Positions 1 to 10,639 of a DNA stretch of 64,000 nucleotides are shown piece by piece. This DNA is from Chrysogorgia sp. JL179-B06. Its lineage: Eukaryota > Cnidaria > Anthozoa > Scleralcyonacea > Chrysogorgiidae. Location of the stretch: assembly GCA_035772405.1 (NCBI GenBank), contig JAYKKM010000145.1:1399001-1463000 (forward strand), written 5' to 3'. The notes beneath the pieces were generated by a model. The model made no database searches. It had not been told where the DNA came from and saw nothing but the letters and a program-made list of their open reading frames with translations. Numbering within the stretch: the first letter of the stretch is position 1; each line of letters begins with the position of its first letter. Both the position numbers and the translations under genes were made by a program.

Positions 1-110
1 GGAATGACGTCAGTAACTAATGAGAATTCGCATTAAATCAAAATCAAAAGAGTTATATATCGTAATTATTCAAAGTATAAGCAATTGCTTCTGAATTATT
101 TTATAAAAAT

Positions 111-295
111 AATAGAATACGTTTACCTGCATGGGTCTCTATAACGTTATCGAAACCCTCGTGAAGTAATAAAAACACTCGAGAAGTTGGGAAAGCACTC
201 GCCTCGGCGGCTCGTGCTTTTCCCTACACTCGTGTGTTTATTACGTCACTCGGGTTTCGATAACGTTGTAGAGACCCGGGCAAACGTATTCTATT
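111..295. repeat. Hairpin MITE
   Basis: A near-perfect inverted repeat. The left arm reads AATAGAATACGTTT then GGGTCTCTATAACGTTATCG, and the right arm returns the complement and ends in CAAACGTATTCTATT. A short GC-rich loop (CCTCGGCGG) lies at about 200. There is no reading frame. It abuts the outer end of the large inverted duplication. The foldback shape and size match non-autonomous hairpin MITEs seen elsewhere in this window. The superfamily is unknown. Confidence 0.7.
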
Positions 296-368
296 GTTTA
301 AATAGAGAGCGCGCGAGGTTAGAATGATGAAATGTGTCCAAAGATAGAGATTTGGGTTTAGTACTTAC

Positions 369-636
369 TTGCATATAGGGGAACACCATTGCCTCCTATA
401 TACACGTAATGTGGACAGATGTGTCCACTGTCCACATTGAAGTTGGTAAACCTCCTCGTCACAATCTATATCATCACACGGCTTTTTTACTAGAGAATAT
501 TAGATATGAAAAAAAAATATGATATTATGACTAGAAGATATTTGTGTATTTTGAGTATTAGTTATGAATAGGATAACTAAGTGAAATATGTAAGCTTTGA
601 GTGATTTTACTTACCCACAGCAGCACGTGAAGCCAT
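369..636 (-). pseudogene. Truncated copy (exons 1-2) of small unknown gene
   Basis: Exon 1 is 636-615 (22 nt, starting MASRAAV) with a GTAAGT donor. Exon 2 is 489-369 (121 nt), with an AG acceptor and another GTAAGT donor. The parallel is the fuller copy at 14554 on the other strand. One visible difference is that the second residue of exon 2 is Lys here and Gln in the right copy. Exons 3 onward are missing because the duplicated arm stops at about 302 inside intron 2, so the gene is truncated. A TATATAAG box lies upstream at 682-675. The function is unknown. Confidence 0.7.
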
Positions 637-674
637 TTTCGTTGTGACCTGTTAACGCGTAAATAGCTGGATGT

Positions 675-682
675 CTTATATA
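675..682 (-). promoter_or_regulatory. TATA box of truncated small gene
   Basis: TATATAAG on the minus strand, 39 bases before the start codon at 636. It is identical in sequence and placement to the box at 14508 in the opposite arm. The position suits an initiation site about 30 bases downstream. Activity is inferred. Confidence 0.5.
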
Positions 683-1614
683 CTGTCAGAAGCGTAGACA
701 AAAACATATGGCCATATGTAAAACACGACAAAGCTTATGGAGTGTGCTGCGTAATTTGTCTGTAGCATTGACAATGATAAGAGTAAACGGACACGAACCC
801 TTAACCGTAGCGTTGGTGACGGGAAATGGTAACTTTGTTCTTGAGAAGAGTAACAGGATCGGAACACTTGACTGCGTAGAATCGTGACTACGAAATATCG
901 TACAGAATCTTTTTATTACACCTAGACTTCCATCCTAATACTCTGCAGGGGAATTTCCCGTCATGATTAAGAAATAAATATAGAAGACAATATTATAGTA
1001 TATACCGTGATGTCAATCCATCCTGTCCTTACACTTGAATCAAGTGACGTATCTGGGAGACTGAAAACTGGTGTATATTATATATTTTTTATATGATGAG
1101 TGTCGAGACATTCTGTCTGATGGTTTTTTTTTCGTTTTACAATTAGAGTGTGAGATAGTGAGCACCATAAAATGAGATATTTAACGGGAAATTGTACAAC
1201 AGACTTCGTGCAAAGCTAATTAGATTATATAACGATTAAATATATTGTAACGTCTAGTGTTCGCTAAAGGACTAAGGTTACATTGCTCAGGGTGTAAATC
1301 GAAGGAACAAATAGTGGTGTTTTAGAAATGAAAGAAGTAAACATGTAAAAAGTATTCGTAAACGCAGAAAAGAACACTTGAAAATGCGTTCTGTTTCCAT
1401 CACTACAAAAGACTAGAGTGTTCTGCACTTTGTATGAGCACAGCAAAGAATATAACTAACCAACACAAAGCAATTAATAACTGCAACTTCTCTCGTCATA
1501 CCGTAGAATCCCGCTTATAAGCCCCCGATTATAAGCCCGCGGGTTATAAGCACATCTGTTTGGTAACAGAACATACCTTCCGGTTATAAGCCCCCCCCCC
1601 CCCGGATAGAAGCC

Positions 1615-1712
1615 TGTAGAATCGCACGTGTTCTCAGTATACTCTCTATTCATCTAGTCCCGTATCTTACATGAAGTATCTACATATATACATATATACA
1701 ATTAGCCAATCA
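1615..1712 (-). repeat. 3' LTR of Ty3/gypsy element 1
   Basis: A 98-bp direct repeat of 8489-8586 with no difference I could see. On the minus strand it begins TGATTGGC and ends TTCTACA, the usual TG...CA form. Ninety-eight bases is very short for a Ty3/gypsy LTR. The bases outside the two LTRs (AGCC against ACAT) do not match, so no target duplication is visible. Confidence 0.85.
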
Positions 1713-1720
1713 CGACACTA

Positions 1721-1734
1721 CATCTCTCCCCACC
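1721..1734 (-). promoter_or_regulatory. Polypurine tract of gypsy element 1
   Basis: On the minus strand GGTGGGGAGAGATG lies eight bases upstream of the 3' LTR. This is the expected location and composition of the primer for plus-strand DNA synthesis in LTR retrotransposons. Confidence 0.6.
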
Positions 1735-1768
1735 TTGTTCTATAAAGTAAAGTGTCTAAAACAGTAAA

Positions 1769-4284
1769 ACCATAGGTAGCCCAAATGTTGTTATAATTTC
1801 TTATTTTGTTCATCAAAGAACGTTTACCGAACGACGAAAGACGACAAACAGCCGATCCACGAGCGAAATGAAAACTCGCCCCATTCCCCTCATTCACTAT
1901 AGCTACGCGCGACACAATTTACTGCAAGCTGACGTGATGCTTTCACTATACGTATATTATGATAAGGTTGGCAAGTAAATTCCAACATTCACAACAAACA
2001 CTTAACAAATGATTAAAATACTCGCAAACTACGTGAAGAACCACCAAAAATGAAACAACACTTTGAACACTGATAATTTTACTACAATATTACAAACAAT
2101 TATCTTTCTAAATAATTCTGACAAACAAGAAAGAACCAAAAGTCTCTACGTTTTTGACCAAAGTTTTTCTGTGCCGATGCGGGATGCCATCAAACAGTTA
2201 TGACGATGTCAAAAACCTAATCCTATTGGCTATCAAAAATAAACAAACTATGACGTTCATGCCCTGACAGGGGGGGTAGATATCCAGATACGATAAAAAA
2301 AACACAGAGGATTTAAGATCCCGCGGAGGCAGATAAAAACATGTGAAGAAATTAAAACAGAAGAGATCAGAGAATTTAGTTCGGTAAGTAAATATATTTG
2401 TTGTTTTTTTAGTGTGCAAAACAAACGAGACATTTTAAATAATAAGCAAGTCAAGTTATATTAAATTGTTTTCCCTTTCACGGCGAAAGCAGAAAAACAA
2501 GTAGGTTTCTGTCCCTATCAGTTAGCTTAAATATTTCTCGCGAACACAGTAATAAAGTTATTGTTTCTCCGATCCTAAATCAACGAACAGAAGAAAGGAA
2601 AACGGACAGGTTTTTACCCTGATATGTTTTGACTGTCAAGCTTTTAATTCATGTATTTTCGATCAGAGAACGTTTTGTACTTCTCTTCTGTAACAAAATT
2701 GTGCTCTACACATCGACTTTAATACAATATTCCATTACAAAAAACTTACCAGTTAGACGATCAACATCATTGACGATAAAATATAATTTTATAGGCAGCA
2801 GGCTCAATAGTCAAGGTGATAAAAAGCACAAACCAGAAAATTTTCAGACCAAAACACTTCGTCTCCGGTTCAGAAGAACATTTAATCAAGCCAATCGGGG
2901 TAAAAAATGAACTTCAAAAGAGATCAAGTATATATTCCACATACTGACAAAGTTTTCATGAAGTCCCAATAAATGAAAACCACGTTGGGAAGAACCGTGT
3001 ACAGAACTAATAAACAGAAGTTAGACCACAAAGCACAACTATTTAATAAATCGTTCAACCAAACGGCAACAGCAAACAAAGAGAAGTTTTGCAGTAAGAA
3101 TGCCATTCAAAACTTGTGCATTATAAATACCTTGTTAAATGTTATTTGTCCATTTGGAAAAAAGTAATATAATTTAAGCTCAGTGCAAACGTTGGAACTG
3201 TCGTTTTCAATTGAGCTGTTTCTTTTGAAGTTTTTTCCTATAAAGTTATATTTTATCGTCAATGATGTTGATCGTCTAACTGGTAAGTTTTTTGTAATGG
3301 AATATTGTATTAAAGTCGATGTGCAGAGCAAAATTTCGTTGCAGAAGAGAAGTACAAAACGTTCTCTGATCGAAAATACATGAATTAAAAGCCTGACAGT
3401 CAAAACATATCAGAGTAAAAACCACTGATAAAAACCTGTCCGTTTTTCTTTCTTTTGTTCGTGATTAGTTTTGATTTAGGGTCGGAGAAACAATAACTTT
3501 ATTACTGTGTTCGCGAGAAATATTTAAGCTAACTGATAGGGACAGAAACCTACTTGTTTTTCTGCTTTCGCCGTGAAAGGGAAAACAATTTAATATAACT
3601 TGACTTGCTTATTATTTAAAATGTCTCGTTTGTTTTGCACACTAAAAAAACAACAAATATATTTACTTACCGAACTAAATTCTCTGATCTCTTCTGTTTT
3701 AATTTCTTCACATGTTTTTATCTGCCTCCGCGGGATCTTAAATCCTCTGTGTTTTTTTATCGTATCTGGATATCTACCCCCCCTGTCAGGGCATGAACGT
3801 CATAGTTTGTTTATTTTTGATAGCCAATAGGATTAGGTTTTTGACATCGTCATAACTGTTTGATGGCATCCCGCATCGGCACAGAAAAACTTTGGTCAAA
3901 AACGTAGAGACTTTTGGTTCTTTCTTGTTTGTCAGAATTATTTAGAAAGATAATTGTTTGTAATATTGTAGTAAAATTATCAGTGTTCAAAGTGTTGTTT
4001 CATTTTTGGTGGTTCTTCACGTAGTTTGCGAGTATTTTAATCATTTGTTAAGTGTTTGTTGTGAATGTTGGAATTTACTTGCCAACCTTATCATAATATA
4101 CGTATAGTGAAAGCATCACGTCAGCTTGCAGTAAATTGTGTCGCGCGTAGCTATAGTGAATGAGGGGAATGGGGCGAGTTTTCATTTCGCTCGTGGATCG
4201 GCTGTTTGTCGTCTTTCGTCGTTCGGTAAACGTTCTTTGATGAACAAAATAAGAAATTATAACAACATTTGGGCTACCTATGGT
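1769..4284. mobile_element. 2.5-kb foldback element inside gypsy element 1
   Basis: Two arms of about 1.03-1.05 kb, 1769-2797 and 3235-4284, are reverse complements with high identity. The spacer is about 440 bp. The outer edges are ACCTATGGTTTT-like at the left and CTACCTATGGT at the right. It sits between the polyprotein stop and the polypurine tract of gypsy element 1, so it landed in the 3' untranslated part. The matching open frames in both arms are mirror shadows and I see no transposase. The spacer shows no recognisable gene. Confidence 0.8.
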
Positions 4285-4356
4285 AAAACATGCAGTTCTT
4301 TTCATGTATAACACAAATCTCAACTATTTAAATGTAATGTTTATCAATCTTATTGT

Positions 4357-4977
4357 TTATACTTGTTCATGAAAATATGATGGTCTGTCCCTGTTCCTAG
4401 TTGGATATCTATCAACTTCTTTCTCTCTGTTATCTCCATTGGGTGTAGTTATACTTATTCCTGCATATTCACTGAGTCCATCATCATCATCATCCCTCTT
4501 GTCAGCAGAATTTGAACGGCCAATAAATAATTTGAAGTATGAGCAATTTCTGGTAATTGTGTGGTTAGGACGATTGGCAGTTATCATAGTTCCTTTAATC
4601 TCTGTAATTTTGTATGGTTGTGGATCAAATTGTGGAGTTAGCTTGTTGACTTTCTTTTGTTTAACTAATACTTGATCTCCAATGGCAAAAAGGGGTTTCT
4701 TGGCTGCGCGACGCTTGTCTGTATATACTTTCCTCTTTTCTTTTGCTGTACGATCAGCTGTATCAATCTCTTGGTTGATCGTTGTCATGTCAGGAACAGT
4801 AGAAAGAATAGCAGGCAACTTGTTACGAATAGTACGTCCGAATAAGGCAGTAGCTGGTGCGATCTTTGTTGTACAGTGCGGCGTCGTACGGTAATTCAGT
4901 AGAAACGTATAAAGTTCCTTTTTCCAGCTTTTGTTTTCGACGCTGGCAGCTTGGATGCATTTCTTAAGAGGTTTCAT
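4357..4977 (-). pseudogene. Ty3/gypsy integrase C-terminal part, frame-shifted from pol
   Basis: A 206-residue frame that continues gypsy element 1 in a different phase. It starts with MKPLKKCIQ and contains LLNYRTTPH, the conserved stretch after the DDE core. A C-terminal domain follows with GDQVLVKQKK and a chromodomain-free acidic tail ending YFHEQV. The third catalytic residue (Glu, in the context GNAEAENF) lies just upstream, around 4985-5000 in this same phase, while the first two Asp residues are in the upstream frame. The Met is only the first one after the break and is not a genuine start. Confidence 0.85.
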
Positions 4978-7900
4978 GAAATTCTCGGCTTCAGCATTTC
5001 CTTGAGGCCAAAGAGGTGTATATAGAGGCGAATATCGTTGCTGGTGAATGGTGGTCCATTGTCCGTAACTATAGTATTGGGCAAACCGTGAGTGGCAAAA
5101 ACTCTTTCAAGGCGTGTGATGGTAGATTTGGCAGATGTATTGCGAACTATTTCAACTTCCGGATATCGAGTTCGGCCATCAATAATAACAAGTAATAAAT
5201 TTCCGTTTGGAAATGGTCCCAGAAAGTCGATGTATATTGTGTCCCATGCATGTGTCGGAATTGCAATGTTTTCCAACGGAGCTGGTTTGTTTGGTATTCC
5301 AACAGATTGGCAAGCAAGACATTTCTTTACCGACGTTTCGACAGATGAGTCAATATCGGGGAACCAGACCTTTTCGCGAATGAGTTTCTTCGTCTTGACG
5401 AGGCCTTGATGACCTTCATGAGCTAGTTTGATGGCTTGTTGTCGCAGTTTCTTAGGAACAACAATCCTGTTTCCGCGTAATACCATCTCGCCATCGGATG
5501 TTACGGATAATTCGGCGCGAAGTTTACTAAAGCGCTGTAATTCTTTGACATCACAGTCTTTCGGGAATATGGTATCATTTTTGAGCGTGTGCCAGGTGTT
5601 TTTCTGGATAATTTCGATTAACTTTTGTAGTGTGGAATCTTCGCACGTTGCTTTTCTGATATCTTCAGTGTTCATGGCAACTGGAGTGGCACTTTCTCCA
5701 ATGAAATTTACATACTGTTCGACAAAGTTATCCGATGTCACCGTGTTTGGGAGCGGATGTCGCGATAAGTAATCTGACGGGTTCTTGGGCCCAGGGCGAT
5801 ATTTCACAACAAAATTGTAATCTTGGAGTCGTAGACACCATCGTTCGAGTCTAGCTGAAGGGTGAGATTTCGGATTTCGGTGGATAAATTCGAGTGGTTT
5901 GTGGTCTGTAATCAAGGTAAACTCGTGTCCGTATAAATATAAATGAAAGTGTTCGACTCCGTAAACAATTCCAAGAGCCTCGCGCTCAATCTGAGAATAA
6001 CGACTTTCTACATCAGTTAAAGAGCGGCTAGCGTAGGCGATAATCTTAGTATCTTCTTTCCCAGGCGTAGTTTGCGATAATATTGCACCAAGTCCGACAG
6101 GTGATGCGTCAACGTGAAGTTCAGTTTGTTTTGATGGATCAAAATAACCCATGACGGTGTCGGTTGTCAGTACATTCTTTAATCTGTCCAATGCGGTTTG
6201 TTCTTTCTCGGTCCACACCCACTTCACGCCCTTTCGAGTCAGCATACGCAGCGGTGCGGAAATAGTCGCTAAATTAGGAATAAACCGACCACAGTACTGA
6301 ATCATACCAAGAAAGGATCTGACTTCAGATACGTTAGTAGGAATAGGGGCATCTTTGACAGCTTGGACTTTTCCGGGGCTCGGTGAGATTCCATTTTTGG
6401 AGAAAATGTAACCGAAAAACTCGATCTCTGTCTGGTCAAATTGACACTTGTCAAATGTAAATCTTAAATTTCGTTGTTTCGCAACTTCGAGAACTTGTCG
6501 TAATGCTGTATCGTGTTCGATTTGGGTTTTCCCGAAAATAATAATGTCGTCACTGATATTACGACAGCCATTAATTCCATTAAGGACATTTTGCATGATA
6601 TTTTGAAAAACTTCGCTTGCGCTCGACGTGCCTTTGTGCGTTGTAAAAGTAGTAATGTAACGTGAATCTTCTTCCAGTTCTAACTGGTGATAGGCAGAAT
6701 TTAAGTCAAGCTTGCTAAAATAGCAGGCTCCATTCAAAGCAGTTATTAGGTCATCTATGATAGGTTGGGGGTGACGTTCCCTCTCTATAGCTGTGTTTGG
6801 CAATCTCATATCTACACACAGTCTAATTTTCTCCGGATTATTGGGTTTCGGAAACGCAACGATAGGACTTACCCAGGGAGTCGCTCCGTGTGTTGGCTCA
6901 ATGATGTCCAGTCTTTGCAATCGATCTAATTCTGTTTCCACCTTTTCTCGAATGGCAAACGGTATACGTCGTGTCGGTTGTACAACAGGCGTCACATCAT
7001 TATTTATGTGAAGTCGAACTTTTACATCGGTAAGCTTTCCAACTCCATGAAATGTTTCATCAAATTCATCAATCAAAGATTTTAGGCGCTGCGGTACTTT
7101 ATCTTCTTTAGCAAAGGAATTAAATGTCTCAGTAACCGGGGTTGTCTCCTGGATGTTGTTCACGTTGACTCGTAGCAAATTTAGTTCAATGGAGGTTTCT
7201 CCGCTCAATAAACACCCAGTAGCATTTTTAACGACAATTATTGTTGCGGTTGTGATTCTATCCATCGATTCAACGACGCTTTCAAACTCTCCTAGGATTG
7301 GTAAAGGAGTTGAACTGGCAAAGGCAAAAAGGCGTTTCTTGGAAGGTAGCAGTCGAATAGTTGGGGTTTTCTTTATGATCCTTTTGTATGTTGTTTCATC
7401 AATGATGTTTTCAGTTGATCCGCTGTCAATGTGAAATTGTACTGTTGAATTTCCAATGGTAATGTCGGTATGAAAGTTACTTTTTTTCTTCTTTTTTTTT
7501 TTTGCCTTGGGAGTGGTCGTGTGAACAGTGTAAATGAAGGTATCGGAATCTGATGAGCTGTTGGTATCGGAATCTGATGAGCTGTTGTCACCTTCTGAAA
7601 TGGTCGTGTCTGCTTTACTAGGTTCAATGTTATGAATAGAATTGTCCTTTTTAGTATTTTCTCGTTTGGATCTGCAAACTCGGGCAAAATGGTTCAGCTT
7701 CGAACATAATTTGCATCGTTGTCCTTCAGCGGGGCATGATTGTCCTCGGTGGGGCCATAGGTTTCCACAGCGATAACATGTTTTCTTTTGACTTTCAGTA
7801 TTTTGATCAGCAGGTTTCTCAGGTTGTCTTGTAAACGTACGATTGCTGGATTTGAACTGCTGTCTACCAACTTTATTAATTTCTTCGTCGTCGTGTTGAG

Positions 7901-8453
7901 GTTTTCCAGGTGAATTCTTCTCGATTCCTAATGCTTGTTTCTCGGTTTCGTACATCGTTCGGGCATAGGTAAGTAAATCAGCGAGTGTCATTGTTGGATT
8001 TCGAAACGAATACCGTCGTATCTTCTTGCTGGATGTACCAAGTTCGATTTGGGCTTTGATTTCTTTGTTTTGAGTTTCCCCAAATTCGCAGTATTTGGCG
8101 GCAATCTGTAAGCGCGTGTGAAATTCATCAATGGTCTCTCCACCTTCTTGTTTCATGTTGCGGAATTTGAATATTTCAAAAGAAATGTTCTTTTTCGGTG
8201 TAAAATACTTGGTTAATGCTTCGCAGGCTTTCTTGAAATCTTTCTCTTCTCCGCGATCAGGAAGCGTATCAAAAATATCATTGACACCTTCTCCAGTGTA
8301 ATGAAGTAGCAATGCTCTCTTTTGGGCAGCGTCGGTAATATTCATGGCAGTAACTAAATTGTTGAAGCGTTTCAGGTATTTTTCCCATCGTATTGCCAGA
8401 TTGGACTGGTCTTGAACATCGAATTCATGGAATGTGGGAAGTGCAGTAGCCAT
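4974..8453 (-). pseudogene. Ty3/gypsy Gag-Pol polyprotein, element 1
   Basis: This 1159-residue frame starts 36 bases inside the 5' LTR. The order is Gag (1-220), two zinc knuckles (C226/C229/H235/C240 and C247/C250/H255/C260), an acidic Ser/Asp linker (about 290-305), aspartic protease DSGS at 343, reverse transcriptase with KLDLNSAYHQL at about 581 and DD at 635-636, RNase H with HVDASPVGLG at about 780, and integrase with the H2C2 finger at about 1012 and Asp residues at about 1076 and 1130. Two lesions are visible. At residue 608 THKG joins directly to TSSASE, losing the roughly 10 residues normally present between these motifs. Near 5035-5010 an out-of-frame deletion ends the frame early with the unrelated tail IHLFGLKEM. 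The copy is therefore defective. Gag and Pol share one frame. Confidence 0.9.
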
Positions 8454-8472
8454 TGTATAATTTAGTTAATAA

Positions 8473-8487
8473 CCATTCTCGTCGCCA
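8473..8487 (-). promoter_or_regulatory. Primer binding site of gypsy element 1
   Basis: TGGCGACGAGAATGG begins one base inside the 5' LTR on the minus strand. It opens with the TGG expected opposite the tRNA CCA end. The matching tRNA cannot be assigned without a search. Confidence 0.55.
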
Positions 8488-8488
8488 G

Positions 8489-8586
8489 TGTAGAATCGCA
8501 CGTGTTCTCAGTATACTCTCTATTCATCTAGTCCCGTATCTTACATGAAGTATCTACATATATACATATATACAATTAGCCAATCA
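8489..8586 (-). repeat. 5' LTR of Ty3/gypsy element 1
   Basis: The partner of 1615-1712 (98 bp). Identity between the two LTRs suggests recent insertion or gene conversion, which sits oddly with the two deletions in the coding region. Confidence 0.85.
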
Positions 8587-9353
8587 ACATTAGCACCTTT
8601 TATAGTAAAAATAACGAAAAAAAACAGAGAAACAGAGCAACTAGCGTCGAAACAAAACTTTTACTGATAATATGTTTCAACAATTCAGCATTCTCATTAT
8701 GGCAAGTTAATTGGATAACTTTGCTGTAGGTGACATTACTAAAATTTCAGAGTTCAGTACTTCAGTTGGCGTTATGATGTATCCTTACGACGCATTTTGT
8801 GCTTGTCTTATTCTTTTCTTCACATCGACTTTGTGCTTCTTGTCCCCAAATATAAAGTAAACACATGGTAATTCAATGCCAACGATTTAGAGTTTCATTT
8901 TGACAGTGATGACGATGACGACGACGACGAAGATAATTTCGAGGCAGCTACATAACTTGTGTAGCAGATTTAGTTATAGACATACGCGACGTTTTCCAGA
9001 TTTTTATAACTTCTGGTTACTATTTGTTGCTTTTATAGAAATTTGAAGTCGTATAACTTGAACTTTTAAGATGCGCCGGGGTTTTTAATAACGTTTCATA
9101 TGGAATAGATTGTTTTTGGAATGGTTCTCTGGCCAAAATCAGAAATCTTCTTTATTTGTTATTGTTTTTGCACTTGCGATATTAAGCAAAACGTCGAGCA
9201 ATAAAGTGCCAACATAGTTTGTCTGTTGCGTTTTGAAAGGTTTTTTCTATCCCGCTTATTCGCCCTCCCGGTTATAAGCCCCCCGGTTATAAGCCCACTC
9301 AAAACCCCTTACGAAGTTGTATAAGCCCAGGGCTTATAAGCGGGATTTTACGG
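8587..9353. mobile_element. Right-hand body of the TIR element
   Basis: Non-LTR remainder of the TA-flanked transposon. It is mostly non-coding and ends with several TTATAAGCCC subterminal repeats and the terminal inverted repeat. A possible transposase tail is listed separately. Nothing else is recognisable. Confidence 0.6.
8872..8955 (+). pseudogene. Possible acidic tail of a pogo-type transposase
   Basis: The frame reads FNANDLEFHFDSDDDDDDDE then DNFEAAT and a stop. An in-frame stop lies just upstream. Acidic C-terminal tails are typical of pogo/Tigger-type transposases, and the TA target site fits. The stretch is short and low in complexity, so the call is tentative. Confidence 0.3.
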
Positions 9354-9355
9354 TA

Positions 9356-9882
9356 TTTGCATATAGTCTACTCTCTGGTGGTAAATAAAACGCTAGAGCG
9401 TATAAGTTACAAATCGTAATTAAAGGTCACATGAGTCATACTGTCTGTCTCATATCTTTTGTACGAAGTTAAAGTTGAACCTAATCTTCACCACTTCACC
9501 TCTTCACAGCTTATGATATAGATAAGAGACAAAGTCATACGAAATCTTGCCATGAATAATCGACGATATTGCTTACGTAGTCACTAAGATAGTAAAATGT
9601 ATTTTATGGACTATTTTAATTCTAGTATAAGAAGATACTTCTTGTCGTTTTTTATAGACCTTGAATGTTTATGAATAAGATACGGGGGATAATTAGTGGC
9701 CTTGCAGCGAACGACCTTGATGTAATGTTCGTGCGATTAATATCGAAGTCTGCATAATGATACAGAATCTATGATAAATTTAACATGCGATTCATAACTA
9801 GCTATATAATCTTTTTACGGGAACACTTTTATTTGTGGAGAAAATGTTAGTGGATAATTATCCTCAGGTTGGGTCTAATATC
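9356..9882. repeat. Left arm (middle piece) of the inverted duplication
   Basis: Reverse complement of about 13165-13672. It is bounded on the left by the TA-flanked element and on the right by the AATATC-flanked element. No gene is seen in it. Confidence 0.85.
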
Positions 9883-10180
9883 TACCGTGGCCCATAAGGG
9901 CAACAGAGATATATATTAAAATACACAAATATATATTAAAATACGCAAATATACGTTGAAATAGAGATATTTACGCTTTATTCCTGTGTAGATATCTTTT
10001 TGCCGAGCAGAGATATATATCATGACAGAAATATGTGTTTCAACAGAGATATATAAGTTTCAACTGAGATATATATTTCGACAGAGATATATGTTTCGAC
10101 AGAGATATATGTTTCGACAGAGATATATGGCGTTCTGAGCCCACGGTAATTCTGGGCATTAGATGCCACACACTCACAAA

Positions 10181-10578
10181 ATGGCTGCTGTTGTTTATAG
10201 GGTTCACGGTTTTCTAAAGAGTGTCATCAATGCAGGTTTAATCTAAAATTTAGCTATCAGTATTGTCCACAATGTGGCAGTGAGTGCATTTCCGATAATA
10301 CTAACGACGAATGCGATGAAAGAGCAATCATAACGCACTACTTTCGTAGAGGTTTTGAGTATGAACGAATCGTTGAGTAACAGTTGTTAGGAAAGGAACA
10401 CCAAATCGCTATGTCAATAAGAACGCTAAAAACCCGACTGAGGGAGTATAACCTTAAACGGCGTGATCTCAATTGGGATGTTGAGGTACTTCGCGAATGC
10501 TCTCGAACATTGCTGGTCTGCTGGAGATGCTCGCCACTGCCACAGCTGTTCCTTCTCCACAATGTGGGCAAAACTTAA
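10181..10578 (+). pseudogene. Zinc-ribbon plus helix-turn-helix protein, broken transposon gene
   Basis: The start ATGGCTGCTG has a good context. After a one- or two-base phase change near 10205 the frame reads KECHQCRFNLKFSY then YCPQCGSE, which is two CxxC pairs typical of a zinc ribbon. It continues with HYFRRGFEYERIVE, a stop codon at 10378-10380, and QLLGKEHQIAMSIRTLKTRL as far as REYNLKRRDLNW. The last part resembles the N-terminal DNA-binding helices of integrase-core proteins frequent in cnidarian and fish genomes. That family assignment is from memory of pattern only. No DDE core follows, so the gene is a 5' remnant. It starts just inside the left TIR. Confidence 0.5.
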
Positions 10579-10639
10579 AATCCCTTTCGAGAGAGGAACC
10601 ACAACAATGACAGAACTTACTACCCGACGATGTTGCCAT
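10469..10639 (-). CDS. 56-residue zinc-ribbon peptide, function unknown
   Basis: An intact short frame on the minus strand beginning MATSSGSKFCHCCGSSLERD and containing FKFCPHCGEG, with two CxxC pairs 14 residues apart as in a double-knuckle zinc ribbon. It starts from the right side of the TIR element and runs toward, and overlaps, the plus-strand zinc-ribbon frame. A Ser/Pro-containing tail ends PQHPN. It may be the first exon of a longer transposon protein, but I found no clear donor site before the stop. It is below the size that ORF scans usually report. Confidence 0.4.
   Translation of the reverse strand: MATSSGSKFCHCCGSSLERDFKFCPHCGEGTAVAVASISSRPAMFESIREVPQHPN

Larger units (their letters stand above)
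302..1495. repeat. Left arm (outer piece) of a 14.6-kb inverted duplication
   Basis: Reads as the reverse complement of about 13676-14893, with only scattered substitutions. Shared landmarks include the start of a small gene, the TATA box and the terminal sequence at AGAGAGCG. The arm ends abruptly at about 302 beside the hairpin MITE; further left there is no match to the partner arm. The inner end at 1495 is where a TA-flanked element inserted, and the arm resumes at 9356. Confidence 0.9.
1501..9353. mobile_element. TA-flanked TIR DNA transposon (pogo/Tc1-like) carrying nested insertions
   Basis: The termini are inverted repeats starting CCGTA(G/A)AATCCCGCTTATA, continuing to AGCCC with one mismatch over 24 bp. 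Both ends hold extra subterminal copies of TTATAAGCCC. The element is flanked by TA (1499-1500 and 9354-9355). The right arm of the large duplication keeps the empty site (single TA near 13677), so this is a true TA target duplication, as in Tc1/mariner/pogo. Its own DNA is 1501-1614 and 8587-9353. A scrap of acidic reading frame at 8872-8955 may be the end of its transposase. Everything between is a later LTR retrotransposon. Confidence 0.8.

Noticed and set aside
676..1446. Minus-strand frames in the left arm that recur at 13.7-14.5 kb
   Set aside because: The same inverted arm sequence, not conserved proteins; they lie in the promoter region of the small gene.
2629..3403. Paired 93- and 98-residue frames with the same N-terminus
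   Set aside because: They are the two arms of the foldback read in mirror; no domain and no codon pattern of a real gene.
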